A DNA stretch of 64,000 bases, from positions 1 to 64,000 of IMG/VR virus record IMGVR_UViG_3300042890_004141. One strand, given 5' to 3'. The translations under genes and the position numbers were made by a program. A model generated the notes under the pieces. That model worked only from the letters and a program-made list of their open reading frames with translations. It was not told where the DNA came from and ran no database searches. Source of the stretch: a virus. Each line of letters opens with the position of its first letter. Within the stretch, counting starts at the first letter, position 1. Below are positions 6,539-13,570 of the stretch, one piece after another.

Positions 6539-7205
6539 CTAAAATAACAGCTTCTGCCATCTTTTTATGACCCGAGGCCGTCATGTGGCATAAAAAATCC
6601 CCACAGTCGGTCCTCGAAATACAATGTGTTTTTACTACTTGCGCCCCCACAATCGAATCCATTAACAATTGTTGAAACCTAGCGTAGCGTTGCGGATACC
6701 CTTTGTATATATCTCGTCCCGCTACATTAATACATGTTACTGGATCAAACCCTGTAACTACTATTGGTGTTACTCCAAACCGTAAACACCTGTTTACAAT
6801 CACCTGGATATTCTTAACTGACTTAATAGGCGGTCTGTTACCAGCCATGTCATTTGCCCCACCGTAAATAAAGCAGTAATCAAAATACTCAGTTATTGAC
6901 CTACTAGCTACCTCAACCATCCATCCAGTTTGTTTACCTCCAACGGCTGTGTTTAAGTAACTCATACCTGTTTTTTTACATACTTGGTGCTGCCATCCAT
7001 AATCGGCGGCCGTATGTGAATCACCTATAAATAGTGCTTTCTTTCCTCGCACACTGTATACTATTGGTGTTGTATCCTTATATACAATTACTGTTGTATC
7101 TATTTTGGTTGGTTGTGTTGGTTTGGACCAAGCCATAACCGTGATGATAAAGCCGGCTACCAATAATAGTATTAATAATAGGGCTACTTGTGTTGTTCGT
7201 TTCAT
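6516..7205 (-). CDS. Membrane-anchored SGNH/GDSL hydrolase
   Basis: An N-terminal hydrophobic segment (VALLLILLLVAGFIITVMAW, 7-26) anchors or exports the protein. The hydrolase blocks are visible: FIGDSHT with the Ser nucleophile (59-65), GGAND (115-119), and CGDFLCHMTASGH with the Asp/His pair (201-213). SGNH enzymes remove acyl groups from sugars, lipids or peptidoglycan. In this phage it may act on host envelope polysaccharide or peptidoglycan acetyl groups, which is an inference. Confidence 0.8.
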   Translation of the reverse strand: MKRTTQVALLLILLLVAGFIITVMAWSKPTQPTKIDTTVIVYKDTTPIVYSVRGKKALFIGDSHTAADYGWQHQVCKKTGMSYLNTAVGGKQTGWMVEVASRSITEYFDYCFIYGGANDMAGNRPPIKSVKNIQVIVNRCLRFGVTPIVVTGFDPVTCINVAGRDIYKGYPQRYARFQQLLMDSIVGAQVVKTHCISRTDCGDFLCHMTASGHKKMAEAVILACKFKKI

Positions 7206-7232
7206 AACTTTATTTTAAATTGTATATACGTA

Positions 7233-7421
7233 TTAAGAGTTGTGGGATGGTTGAGCAAGCTTAATTTTTTTAAGTTCACTATATGCTTTTTGAACTAATC
7301 TATGCTCACACCTTATCTCTCCATTTTGTTTTAATTCTTTTACTTTGTCATGCAACTCATAAAGGAATCCTTTAGCATGAGCCTTGTGATATAATTCTTC
7401 AATTAGTTCATTATTAGTCAT
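7233..7421 (-). CDS. Small helical hypothetical protein, 62 aa
   Basis: A charged, mostly helical protein (NNELIEELYHKAHAKGFLYELHDKV) with no recognised family. The sequence TATATTTATATC before its ATG resembles the -7 box but has no TTTG 20 nt upstream, so it may be expressed from a late-type site. Confidence 0.55.
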   Translation of the reverse strand: MTNNELIEELYHKAHAKGFLYELHDKVKELKQNGEIRCEHRLVQKAYSELKKIKLAQPSHNS

Positions 7422-7435
7422 AGATATAAATATAC

Positions 7436-7750
7436 TTATTTCTTATCTAAGTAATGACGTTCATGTGGTCTTAATTGAACTTCACGCTTCATAGTATGAA
7501 TATATTGAGTACCAAACTCCTTTGGTTTTTTACATCTAATATTAGTATTCCAATAATATAGAGGAGCATTATACTCTTCATAACTTGGCTCACCTTTACT
7601 ATATCTTACAAAACGTCTTGGGCCATTAAAACTTCTAAACTCTCTACAAGTAACTCTATACCATTTACCATTTTGTAGTTGGACTTGACTTTCAACAACA
7701 GTATTAAAGTCATACCTTAGTGTTTCTGTTTGGCCTCTTTTTTCACTCAT
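7436..7750 (-). CDS. Hypothetical protein, 104 aa
   Basis: Function unknown. The sequence is rich in Arg, Tyr and Trp (KWYRVTCREFRSFNGPRRFV, YYWNTNIRCKKPKEFG) and ends HERHYLDKK. The composition suggests a compact beta-rich nucleic-acid- or protein-binding fold, but no motif is decisive. It is spaced 1 nt from the upstream gene. Confidence 0.6.
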   Translation of the reverse strand: MSEKRGQTETLRYDFNTVVESQVQLQNGKWYRVTCREFRSFNGPRRFVRYSKGEPSYEEYNAPLYYWNTNIRCKKPKEFGTQYIHTMKREVQLRPHERHYLDKK

Positions 7751-7751
7751 A

Positions 7752-7976
7752 TTAATCTAACAAACCGTTATTTTCTATAGTGTACCATACTCTTTCTTTC
7801 CATACTTCCAACTTAACACCTTCAATCCGGTCAGCATCTTTATAACCTAACATAGTATAATCAGCTAGTTTCCAAACCAATTCCATTAGTTTAGTGTCTG
7901 CTAGTTCCATATCACCTGTTTGAAGAATGTTTAGGCAATTTTTCCACATTGGGGTAATTATATTTGTTTTTCTCAT
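7752..7976 (-). CDS. Hypothetical protein, 74 aa
   Basis: Function unknown. A longer frame reaches 8018, but the ATG at 7976 has the recurring leader AATAAAAGTTATG and begins MRKTNIITPMWKNC, so it is the better start. The protein is helical with LADTKLMELVWKLADY in the centre and an acidic C terminus. Confidence 0.6.
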   Translation of the reverse strand: MRKTNIITPMWKNCLNILQTGDMELADTKLMELVWKLADYTMLGYKDADRIEGVKLEVWKERVWYTIENNGLLD

Positions 7977-7981
7977 AACTT

Positions 7982-8047
7982 TTATTTCTTTAATACATGA
8001 ATTGTCCATCCGGTCCAAGCTGCTGCTATTATTATTGTAACTACCAT
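7982..8047 (-). CDS. Very small membrane peptide, 21 aa
   Basis: The frame MVVTIIIAAAWTGWTIHVLK is a single hydrophobic helix preceded by the standard leader AATAAAGTTATG. Its stop is 6 nt before the next start. Although tiny, the leader and the fit between neighbours support translation. Function unknown. Confidence 0.5.
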   Translation of the reverse strand: MVVTIIIAAAWTGWTIHVLKK

Positions 8048-8058
8048 AACTTTATTTA

Positions 8059-8331
8059 TTAAATATAATCTTGAATATCATACATGTGCGTATCTTGATA
8101 AATTTCTACCATATCAAACTCGTTAGCTCTTTCATTTAAACTAGCAACTGTTTCAAAATAATCTTCTTTAGTTTTAACAGGAAAATCAACTTGGTTTCCA
8201 TTATCTAAACGCTTAACACATATACGAACCATATCGTATGATTCAATATAACCTGTCATTTCAGCTCTTCTAAGTTCAACATCATTATCAAATGTAAACT
8301 TGTAATTAGGATTGATTTTTATTTTTTCCAT
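8059..8331 (-). CDS. Hypothetical protein, 90 aa
   Basis: Function unknown. Short strands alternate with acidic helices (YKFTFDNDVELRRAEMTGYI, RVCVKRLDNGNQVDFPVK-like middle). It is the first gene behind the promoter at 8354-8385, with the leader AATAAAGGTTATG. Confidence 0.6.
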   Translation of the reverse strand: MEKIKINPNYKFTFDNDVELRRAEMTGYIESYDMVRICVKRLDNGNQVDFPVKTKEDYFETVASLNERANEFDMVEIYQDTHMYDIQDYI

Positions 8332-8353
8332 AACCTTTATTTCTTTTATAATA

Positions 8354-8385
8354 TAAATATAACAAATTAATCTCCGAAAGCCAAA
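8354..8385 (-). promoter_or_regulatory. Bacteroidota-type promoter
   Basis: TTTGGCT begins at 8385 and TATATTTA ends at 8354, with a 20-nt spacer. It overlaps the 3' end of the 48-aa gene and reads toward the gene at 8331. Confidence 0.8.
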
Positions 8386-8513
8386 CCCCTCTTTTCCTTT
8401 TTACGGTCGTAAACCTTTTTACTTGATTTAACCCTTGTAATCATGTTACGACGAATAATTTGTTTAACCTGTCCTTTACTTAAACCGTTAAATTTATCTT
8501 CCTGTTTCATCAT
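8367..8513 (-). CDS. Small basic protein, 48 aa
   Basis: This ORF (ATG 8513 or 8510, TAA 8367) encodes a Lys/Arg-rich peptide with LSKGQVKQIIRRNMITRV in the centre, which could be a short helix-turn-helix or RNA-binding helix. The promoter box of 8518-8549 ends 4 nt before the first ATG, so the message is probably leaderless. Confidence 0.6.
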   Translation of the reverse strand: MMKQEDKFNGLSKGQVKQIIRRNMITRVKSSKKVYDRKKEKRGLAFGD

Positions 8514-8517
8514 ATTG

Positions 8518-8549
8518 TAAATATAACAAAGGGATCTAGCAAAGCCAAA
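8518..8549 (-). promoter_or_regulatory. Bacteroidota-type promoter, leaderless
   Basis: TTTGGCT begins at 8549 and TATATTTA ends at 8518 with a 20-nt spacer. The start codon at 8513 follows after 4 nt. Confidence 0.8.
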
Positions 8550-8578
8550 CCCCTTTTTTTATTATAATTTGTTTTTTA

Positions 8579-9058
8579 TTATTTAATAATACCTGCTCTA
8601 TGTAACCACTGACGGTTAATATATTCTTTAAGTTCAGTATCATCTTCTTCAGTTTTTACTTCTGAAGTTGGTTCTGTGTTTCTAATTTGGTCTAATAAAG
8701 TGCCTACAAAGTATTGTCTACCTTTATTCATATCAAGAGTAACCCATTTATCTTCTAACCAAACATAAACAACCTCCGCACCTTTTCCCTTAGCATAATA
8801 ATATAATTCACTAAATAAATCTTCTGGTTCATCATCTGTGATTTGTACTGCACCACCTTTATCATAGCGTTCTACCTCTCCAGTTTCAGAATCAATAAAT
8901 CTAATATCATTACCGTTCATTACTAAATCCTCAGCTTCAGAATCTGAATTGAAGTATTCTGGGAGTACTTTATTTAAGTCAGAGTCTGATGCATAATGGA
9001 TATAAATTGAAAATATTGAATTTGAATCTGCTAAATAAGCTATTTGTCCTCTTGTCAT
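8579..9058 (-). CDS. Acidic hypothetical protein, 159 aa
   Basis: Function unknown. The protein has a regular alpha/beta look (YVDS- and EVVYVWLEDKWVTL-type strands), is rich in Asp and Glu, and ends INRQWLHRAGIIK. Upstream of its ATG is CATATTTATAAT without a TTTG box, the same late-type motif seen before tail genes. It may therefore be made late or encode a virion part. Confidence 0.6.
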   Translation of the reverse strand: MTRGQIAYLADSNSIFSIYIHYASDSDLNKVLPEYFNSDSEAEDLVMNGNDIRFIDSETGEVERYDKGGAVQITDDEPEDLFSELYYYAKGKGAEVVYVWLEDKWVTLDMNKGRQYFVGTLLDQIRNTEPTSEVKTEEDDTELKEYINRQWLHRAGIIK

Positions 9059-9084
9059 AATTTTATTATAAATATGCTAAATTT

Positions 9085-9309
9085 TTAAAGTTTGTATTTA
9101 GATTGCCATTTTTGAATAAATATTTCACCTAAACCTACCTCAAGCCAAATAGCTGCTTCTGGTATACCTGGCAGTTTACATTTAGGGTCAATTACTTCAT
9201 CAACATTTTTGTTTTTGAATATTTTCATTTTGGTTTGAGCATTTGACCTATTAGAGGTTTTAAATACTACAATAACTGGATCGTCTACATATGATTTACT
9301 TCTAGCCAT
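9085..9309 (-). CDS. Hypothetical protein, 74 aa
   Basis: Function unknown. It begins MARSKSYVDDPVIVVFKT and contains a Lys-rich stretch (TKMKIFKNKNVDEVID) followed by LPGIPEAAIWLEVGLG. It overlaps the upstream gene by one base, so translation is probably coupled. Confidence 0.55.
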   Translation of the reverse strand: MARSKSYVDDPVIVVFKTSNRSNAQTKMKIFKNKNVDEVIDPKCKLPGIPEAAIWLEVGLGEIFIQKWQSKYKL

Positions 9310-9527
9310 TATCTATACATTATAATAAAATCTCCAAAGTGATGGTCCATAACTTGAATCAACCATTCATAGTCTGCACTTGTCATCTCGCTATGAATTA
9401 TATCCCAATCTTTATTTAATTTATGAGATAAGTCCTTAGCAATAGATAATAATACAAAAGCATTACCATCAGGACCTAATAAATCAATTTCAATTTTATC
9501 TTTTTTAGGACGTCTACTTGTTATCAT
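9309..9527 (-). CDS. Hypothetical protein, 72 aa
   Basis: Function unknown. A basic N terminus (MITSRRPKKDKIEIDLLG) is followed by a helical part with NAFVLLSIAKDLSHKLNKDW. It overlaps both neighbours by 1-4 nt within a compact operon that starts at the promoter at 10020-10051. Confidence 0.55.
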   Translation of the reverse strand: MITSRRPKKDKIEIDLLGPDGNAFVLLSIAKDLSHKLNKDWDIIHSEMTSADYEWLIQVMDHHFGDFIIMYR

Positions 9528-9997
9528 TTGCTTAATTGTTTTCTAACTTCTTGAACATGTTTACAACCTTTACTTCTATCTTTACATCTAAAAAAACCAC
9601 TACAGTTACAAGTTAATTTATCACCTTGTTTAGTAACCTTATAAAATAAACCTTTTTCACTTGATGATTCAAATTTCCAAGTTTCTTTATTAACTGGTGC
9701 TTCTACTTTAACTGGTTTAATCCATTCAATATCCTCTAATGTAGTTTCAGAATGAACTTCTTGCCAAGTAGGAACAATAAATTTCTTACCTGATACAGGT
9801 GAAACAAATAATGTTGGAGGTAATTGTGGATGCTCATAAGTGTATTTAAATACATAAACACCATTACTAATAATACTCTTAGATGGTTTGAAACCATAAG
9901 ATGTAGTTTTAGAATATTTAAGGAACTTATTAGTATAAGTAATTTCTTGACCTAAAATATTTACTTTATGTGTTTCAATTATTCTATGTAATGCCAT
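9524..9997 (-). CDS. SWIM-type zinc-finger protein, 157 aa
   Basis: The C terminus has LTCNCSGFFRCKDRSKGCKHV, a CxCx(n)CxH pattern typical of SWIM zinc fingers, which bind DNA or proteins. The N-terminal 100 residues are beta-rich (KVNILGQEITYTNKFLKYSK) and unrecognised. It is the first gene of the operon under the promoter at 10020-10051, with the leader AATAAAGGTTATG. Confidence 0.7.
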   Translation of the reverse strand: MALHRIIETHKVNILGQEITYTNKFLKYSKTTSYGFKPSKSIISNGVYVFKYTYEHPQLPPTLFVSPVSGKKFIVPTWQEVHSETTLEDIEWIKPVKVEAPVNKETWKFESSSEKGLFYKVTKQGDKLTCNCSGFFRCKDRSKGCKHVQEVRKQLSK

Positions 9998-10019
9998 AAC
10001 CTTTATTTTTATTATGACA

Positions 10020-10051
10020 TAAATATAACAAATGTGTTTTACGAGGCCAAA
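10020..10051 (-). promoter_or_regulatory. Bacteroidota-type promoter
   Basis: TTTGGCC begins at 10051 and TATATTTA ends at 10020 with a 20-nt spacer. It overlaps the 3' end of the 64-aa gene and reads toward the SWIM protein at 9997. Confidence 0.8.
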
Positions 10052-10233
10052 CCCTTCTTTTTTTCCTTAGTAAGGATTTCTTTCTTATAATATTCAACCA
10101 CCATTTGATAGTCTAAAGTAAGAGCAATACATAAACTTTCTAATGCCTCCCAATCATTAATAGCTATTTGAACCATTAAATCATCTGGGAGGCTTTGAAA
10201 GAATTCTATTGTTCCACTATTATTAGTCTTCAT
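10039..10233 (-). CDS. Hypothetical protein, 64 aa
   Basis: Function unknown. A short helical protein (MVQIAINDWEALESLCIALT) with a Lys-rich C terminus (KKEILTKEKKKGLAS). Its start overlaps the end of the upstream 40-aa gene by 11 nt. Confidence 0.55.
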   Translation of the reverse strand: MKTNNSGTIEFFQSLPDDLMVQIAINDWEALESLCIALTLDYQMVVEYYKKEILTKEKKKGLAS

Positions 10234-10345
10234 TAAGGATTTCTTTCAACCATTCAGGTTGTTTTTTGATTTTACCTTTACGTTTAAGTTCTTCTAACCA
10301 AATTTTCAGAACCGCTAATCTTTGTACATTACTTGTTTTACTCAT
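10223..10345 (-). CDS. Small basic protein, 40 aa
   Basis: The frame begins MSKTSNVQRLAVLKIWLEEL and ends KEILNED. It overlaps the upstream 45-aa gene by 8 nt and the downstream gene by 11 nt. Function unknown. The sequence looks like one or two amphipathic helices. Confidence 0.5.
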   Translation of the reverse strand: MSKTSNVQRLAVLKIWLEELKRKGKIKKQPEWLKEILNED

Positions 10346-10475
10346 TACTTTTTGCTTTATTTAAAACTTCGTTATTTTCTTTTATACGTTTATTGAATTT
10401 TTTACCATGCGCTCTACTTTTTTTATATCGCTTAGATAAAGTATGAGGTACATATTTTTTATTTATAGTACTCAT
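10338..10475 (-). CDS. Small very basic protein, 45 aa
   Basis: The frame (MSTINKKYVPHTLSKRYKKS and on) has about one third Lys and Arg. It could bind nucleic acid, like its neighbour upstream. It starts 3 nt after the stop of the 51-aa gene. Function unknown. Confidence 0.5.
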   Translation of the reverse strand: MSTINKKYVPHTLSKRYKKSRAHGKKFNKRIKENNEVLNKAKSNE

Positions 10476-10478
10476 AAT

Positions 10479-10634
10479 TTATCCTTGTCCTACATTTACT
10501 TTAACATAGTTTTTAGAGCCTTTATTTTTAGACATTTTAGTCTTTGCATGGATACCTTTTCTAGATTTTTTAGGTTTTTCTTTGTAAAGCGATGAAGCGC
10601 TTATTGATGTTTTTTTAGATTTTGCTGCTGCCAT
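10479..10634 (-). CDS. Small Lys/Ser-rich protein, 51 aa
   Basis: The frame starts MAAAKSKKTSISASSLYKEK and ends KNYVKVNVGQG. The Ala/Lys/Ser composition resembles small histone-like tails or DNA-condensing peptides, but no family is recognised. It follows the lytic transglycosylase gene by 24 nt. Confidence 0.5.
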   Translation of the reverse strand: MAAAKSKKTSISASSLYKEKPKKSRKGIHAKTKMSKNKGSKNYVKVNVGQG

Positions 10635-10658
10635 GCTGATAAATACATGGCTTTGTTT

Positions 10659-11186
10659 TTAAAGTCTTTCCCATTTATTCTTATAGTCCTTATTAGTAGT
10701 AGCATAAACAGCATAGTCATTTCTAATTGGTTGACCACTATTATAAGCACCACAAGCCAATGTCCAGTCATGGTGGATTGAGTACCAGTTGCGAAGCATT
10801 TTCATACTAATCATAACATTTAAATCAATATTAGTTTTTAATTCTTTTTCACTAATACGACGCCTAACATAAGGTCTAGCCCAACGTGTAATAATCTGCA
10901 TTGGCCCTACTGCTCCAGCATATGATTTTTGATATGGATTGTAATTAAAATGAAATGGGCCTTGATAACGTGTTTCTAAATAAGCAACATTATAAGCAAT
11001 ATGTTTAGGAATATTAAAACTATCACTCCAGTGTTCAATTGACTCATACATCTGGAGTGAAATAGTTCCATTAGCTAAATCTAAACGTTCTTCAAAATAA
11101 TCTAGACGTCGGTTAACATTATAATACATTAACCCAATAATACCTAGAATAATAATCAAATACCAACTTTTTAATTTAGCAAACAT
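10659..11186 (-). CDS. Membrane-anchored lytic transglycosylase
   Basis: A membrane segment (YLIIILGIIGLMYYNV, about 9-24) precedes an SLT-type catalytic domain. The catalytic Glu is in YLETRY, followed by AGAVGPMQI and ACGAYNSG, the usual GxxQI and AYNxG blocks. Such enzymes cut the glycan strands of peptidoglycan. Because of the anchor it may serve in lysis as a signal-anchor-release type endolysin, or in DNA entry. It is followed by a TM protein gene upstream at 11512. Confidence 0.85.
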   Translation of the reverse strand: MFAKLKSWYLIIILGIIGLMYYNVNRRLDYFEERLDLANGTISLQMYESIEHWSDSFNIPKHIAYNVAYLETRYQGPFHFNYNPYQKSYAGAVGPMQIITRWARPYVRRRISEKELKTNIDLNVMISMKMLRNWYSIHHDWTLACGAYNSGQPIRNDYAVYATTNKDYKNKWERL

Positions 11187-11194
11187 ATTTTATT

Positions 11195-11512
11195 TTATTT
11201 AGTTACAACAGGACTAGCAATCTTAGAAGCATACATTTTAAAAATGATTCGACCTACTGAATCACTATAAATACTATAACTTCCTGTTTTACGATCCATC
11301 ATAATCAATTTGTCTTCTGAATCAATAGCAATTCGAACTTCTTTATTTAAAATAGTTTCATTAACCGATTTGGGTTTCATTTTCAATTCATTGAAATAGT
11401 AACCTAGACCAAAACCAGCAATCAAAGTTGATGCTACAATAGTAATGTTCATAAAGCGAGCAAATGCTGCTTTAAATTTTTCCTTGAACTCTTCTGTGAT
11501 TAATTTTTTCAT
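11195..11512 (-). CDS. Membrane protein next to lytic transglycosylase, 105 aa
   Basis: The first 18 residues are charged, followed by one hydrophobic helix (ITIVASTLIAGFGLGYYF, about 23-40) and an exported-looking beta-rich tail. A single-pass protein beside a transglycosylase gene might be a holin or spanin part, but the topology alone does not prove it. It has its own promoter at 11530-11561. Confidence 0.6.
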   Translation of the reverse strand: MKKLITEEFKEKFKAAFARFMNITIVASTLIAGFGLGYYFNELKMKPKSVNETILNKEVRIAIDSEDKLIMMDRKTGSYSIYSDSVGRIIFKMYASKIASPVVTK

Positions 11513-11529
11513 AACATTTATTTTTGTTG

Positions 11530-11561
11530 TAAATATAATATTAGCTTATTATTAAGCCAAA
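11530..11561 (-). promoter_or_regulatory. Bacteroidota-type promoter
   Basis: TTTGGCT begins at 11561 and TATATTTA ends at 11530 with a 20-nt spacer. It would drive the membrane protein and the lytic transglycosylase. Confidence 0.8.
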
Positions 11562-11567
11562 TTTAAG

Positions 11568-11906
11568 TTAACTTTTTTTAGGCCTACCTCGTTTGACAAC
11601 AGGTGGATTTTTTAATTTACTAACAGCATTAACAATACGTTGACAATCTTCATATTGTTCTTCTCTAATATAGTAAGGTAAATTTTCTTCTAATGTCTCA
11701 ATAAAGTGTTTTCGCTCAACAGTAATGTCATAAATTTCTCCCTCCTCTAAACAGTTTATAGATAAAACATGAACATGCTTCTTTTTTGAGTCCATATTAT
11801 TTAATATACCATCTACAATAGCTTTAGCTATTCTAAAATCTTTATTATCAACAAGTTCTTGGAACTCATCTGAATTGTTAACTGTTATCTCTTTCATCAT
11901 AATCAA
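11568..11906 (-). CDS. Hypothetical protein with AT-hook-like tail, 112 aa
   Basis: The protein is alpha/beta in appearance and ends VVKRGRPKKS, an AT-hook-like tail that recurs in the 162-aa protein at 40002. The start overlaps the stop of the upstream gene. Several Met codons (MIMMKEITV) make the exact start uncertain by up to 3 residues. Function unknown. Confidence 0.6.
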   Translation of the reverse strand: MIMMKEITVNNSDEFQELVDNKDFRIAKAIVDGILNNMDSKKKHVHVLSINCLEEGEIYDITVERKHFIETLEENLPYYIREEQYEDCQRIVNAVSKLKNPPVVKRGRPKKS

Positions 11907-12091
11907 AATAAGTTAAAGAAATCTGTTTTTATATTCTTCTCTTTTAATTTACTAAATTTTTCTTGTTCCTCCAAGCTTTTAGTAGCTAATTTTTCTAAAT
12001 GTTTTTGTTTTTGGACATCAAAATCATTAACAAGGGAATCATGTTTTTTATGTTTGCCTTTTTTTAGTAATGGTACTCGTTTCTTTTTCAT
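11903..12091 (-). CDS. Small basic helical protein, 62 aa
   Basis: Lys makes up about a third of the sequence (MKKKRVPLLKKGKHKKHDSL). The rest looks like one long helix. It overlaps both neighbours by 4 nt. Function unknown. Confidence 0.55.
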   Translation of the reverse strand: MKKKRVPLLKKGKHKKHDSLVNDFDVQKQKHLEKLATKSLEEQEKFSKLKEKNIKTDFFNLF

Positions 12092-12732
12092 AGGCGGGAG
12101 ATAAATTCACTACCATCATCTAAAGGTTTAGGGTCATATAGTCCTAATTCTCTAAGGCGTTGTTGAGTATAATCATCTACTTCCCAATCAACTTTAGATT
12201 CATTTTTAACTAAATGATCTTCTAGACCCTCCAGTTGTTTGTCGCTAAATATGTCTCCAATTTGGAGGAAATAACAGTTATAACAAAGCATTTCTAGGTT
12301 ATCAAGACGATAATGTTGTTTGTTACCATCTTTAAAATTTAAAATTAAAGGCATTTTATAATCTAGTAAACGATGCTCATGAAAACCACATGAGTAACAT
12401 TCTTCCTTCATATAACCCTCTTGTAATAATCTATATTTAATTTTATTAGGGTTGAATGAGGATGGATCTAATCTACCTTCAATAATGTCTAATAAAGCAA
12501 AATCACGTCTTGGTTTACCATTACTTAAAAATTTAGGAATGCCTTTACCTGATTGGTTTTTATGTTGTTCAAATAAATTAGCATAACCAGGTTGTGTTGC
12601 CTCATATCTCCTAGCCCACATTTTGTAATGTATGTAAGAACAATTCAAATAGCGAGCTGCTGCTTTATTTGATTTGGTTTTAGCCATAGCAGCTAAAATC
12701 ATTTCCTTACCAAGTGGTCTTGCTTTTGGCAT
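12088..12732 (-). CDS. HNH-type endonuclease with N-terminal helix-turn-helix
   Basis: Residues about 8-40 (MILAAMAKTKSNKAAARYLN) look like a helix-turn-helix. An HNH-like zinc module follows: CYSCGFHEH, then PLILNFKDGNKQHYRLDNLE and MLCYNCY, giving two Cys pairs around the catalytic core. Similar proteins are common in T4-type phages. It could be a homing endonuclease or a DNA-processing nuclease. It overlaps the upstream gene by one base. Confidence 0.7.
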   Translation of the reverse strand: MPKARPLGKEMILAAMAKTKSNKAAARYLNCSYIHYKMWARRYEATQPGYANLFEQHKNQSGKGIPKFLSNGKPRRDFALLDIIEGRLDPSSFNPNKIKYRLLQEGYMKEECYSCGFHEHRLLDYKMPLILNFKDGNKQHYRLDNLEMLCYNCYFLQIGDIFSDKQLEGLEDHLVKNESKVDWEVDDYTQQRLRELGLYDPKPLDDGSEFISRL

Positions 12733-13028
12733 TACTCTTCGTTTGGTTTTACTTCTCTAAATCCTGGAGGGATTTCTGTTTGAGTTTCATCAATAGGTTC
12801 AAATAATTTATTTCCAGTTTTACGAAGTTTATTTTCAGCTTCAACATAGGCTTTATAATCTTCATGTTCCAAATGAATAGTTTCAATCCAAGTATGATCA
12901 CCTTCACCTTTCATTATTGTGACAACACCTTTTTTCTGAACACCTGAACAGCTAACACAGGTTTTAGCTGTTGGTAGGGCTTTTAATCTTCCTTCTGGAA
13001 TTATGTCTCCACATTTAATACAATTCAT
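12732..13028 (-). CDS. TraR/DksA-type zinc-finger protein, 98 aa
   Basis: MNCIKCGDIIPEGRLKALP followed by TCVSC forms a four-Cys zinc finger like the C-terminal part of DksA/TraR (CxxCG, I-PE-R, then CxxC). Family members bind RNA polymerase through its secondary channel. Here the long helical N terminus of DksA is absent, so regulatory activity is uncertain. The C-terminal half is acidic. Confidence 0.6.
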   Translation of the reverse strand: MNCIKCGDIIPEGRLKALPTAKTCVSCSGVQKKGVVTIMKGEGDHTWIETIHLEHEDYKAYVEAENKLRKTGNKLFEPIDETQTEIPPGFREVKPNEE

Positions 13029-13031
13029 AAC

Positions 13032-13415
13032 TTATTTATTTTTTTCTATATTATCTACTCGTTTTAAAAATTCCCAAAGTTGTTCTGTTGTCTCAACAAT
13101 TACATTTTCTTCAGTTTCATTATCATGGTCATTTAATTTAATGGCTACCACATTGCCTTCCTCATCATAACGGTTATATACCCACCATAATACAATGTCT
13201 GTTTTCCATTCACCGTATTTAATGAATAATAAATTTTCAATCATTATATAAAATGGTTCTTCATATGAGGTAATATTTAAGGCGTGTTCCTCTAAGGTTG
13301 AACTGCGCTCAAAACATTCATCTAATAAAGAAATAATGTCAATGAAAATTTCTTTTTCACTTAACTCTTTTTTCTTTTTTGATTTAATATTTACGTTTTT
13401 ACCAAAGTTTTTCAT
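13032..13415 (-). CDS. Acidic hypothetical protein, 127 aa
   Basis: Function unknown. A Lys-rich N terminus (NVNIKSKKKKELSEKEIFID) leads into an acidic globular region with Trp residues (KTDIVLWWVYNRYDEEGNVV). It overlaps the upstream 52-aa gene by 4 nt. Confidence 0.6.
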   Translation of the reverse strand: MKNFGKNVNIKSKKKKELSEKEIFIDIISLLDECFERSSTLEEHALNITSYEEPFYIMIENLLFIKYGEWKTDIVLWWVYNRYDEEGNVVAIKLNDHDNETEENVIVETTEQLWEFLKRVDNIEKNK

Positions 13416-13570
13416 AATATAGTTGTTACACCAAATATTTTTAAAAATTCTTTTAATGGGAGTTGTTTACGCTCAGCAAACAATTTAGCAGCTTGTAATC
13501 TAGATGTTGTAACTACACGACCAATTGTTTCTTTATTTTTATCGTTTCTGTTATAAAATTTAAATATCAT
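13412..13570 (-). CDS. Small conserved-looking protein, 52 aa
   Basis: The ORF (ATG 13570, TGA 13412) overlaps both neighbours by 4 nt (ATGA), strong evidence for real translation. The sequence (TSRLQAAKLFAERKQLPLKE, then FLKIFGV) has a single amphipathic helix of a kind I have seen in small phage proteins. Function unknown. Confidence 0.6.
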   Translation of the reverse strand: MIFKFYNRNDKNKETIGRVVTTSRLQAAKLFAERKQLPLKEFLKIFGVTTIL

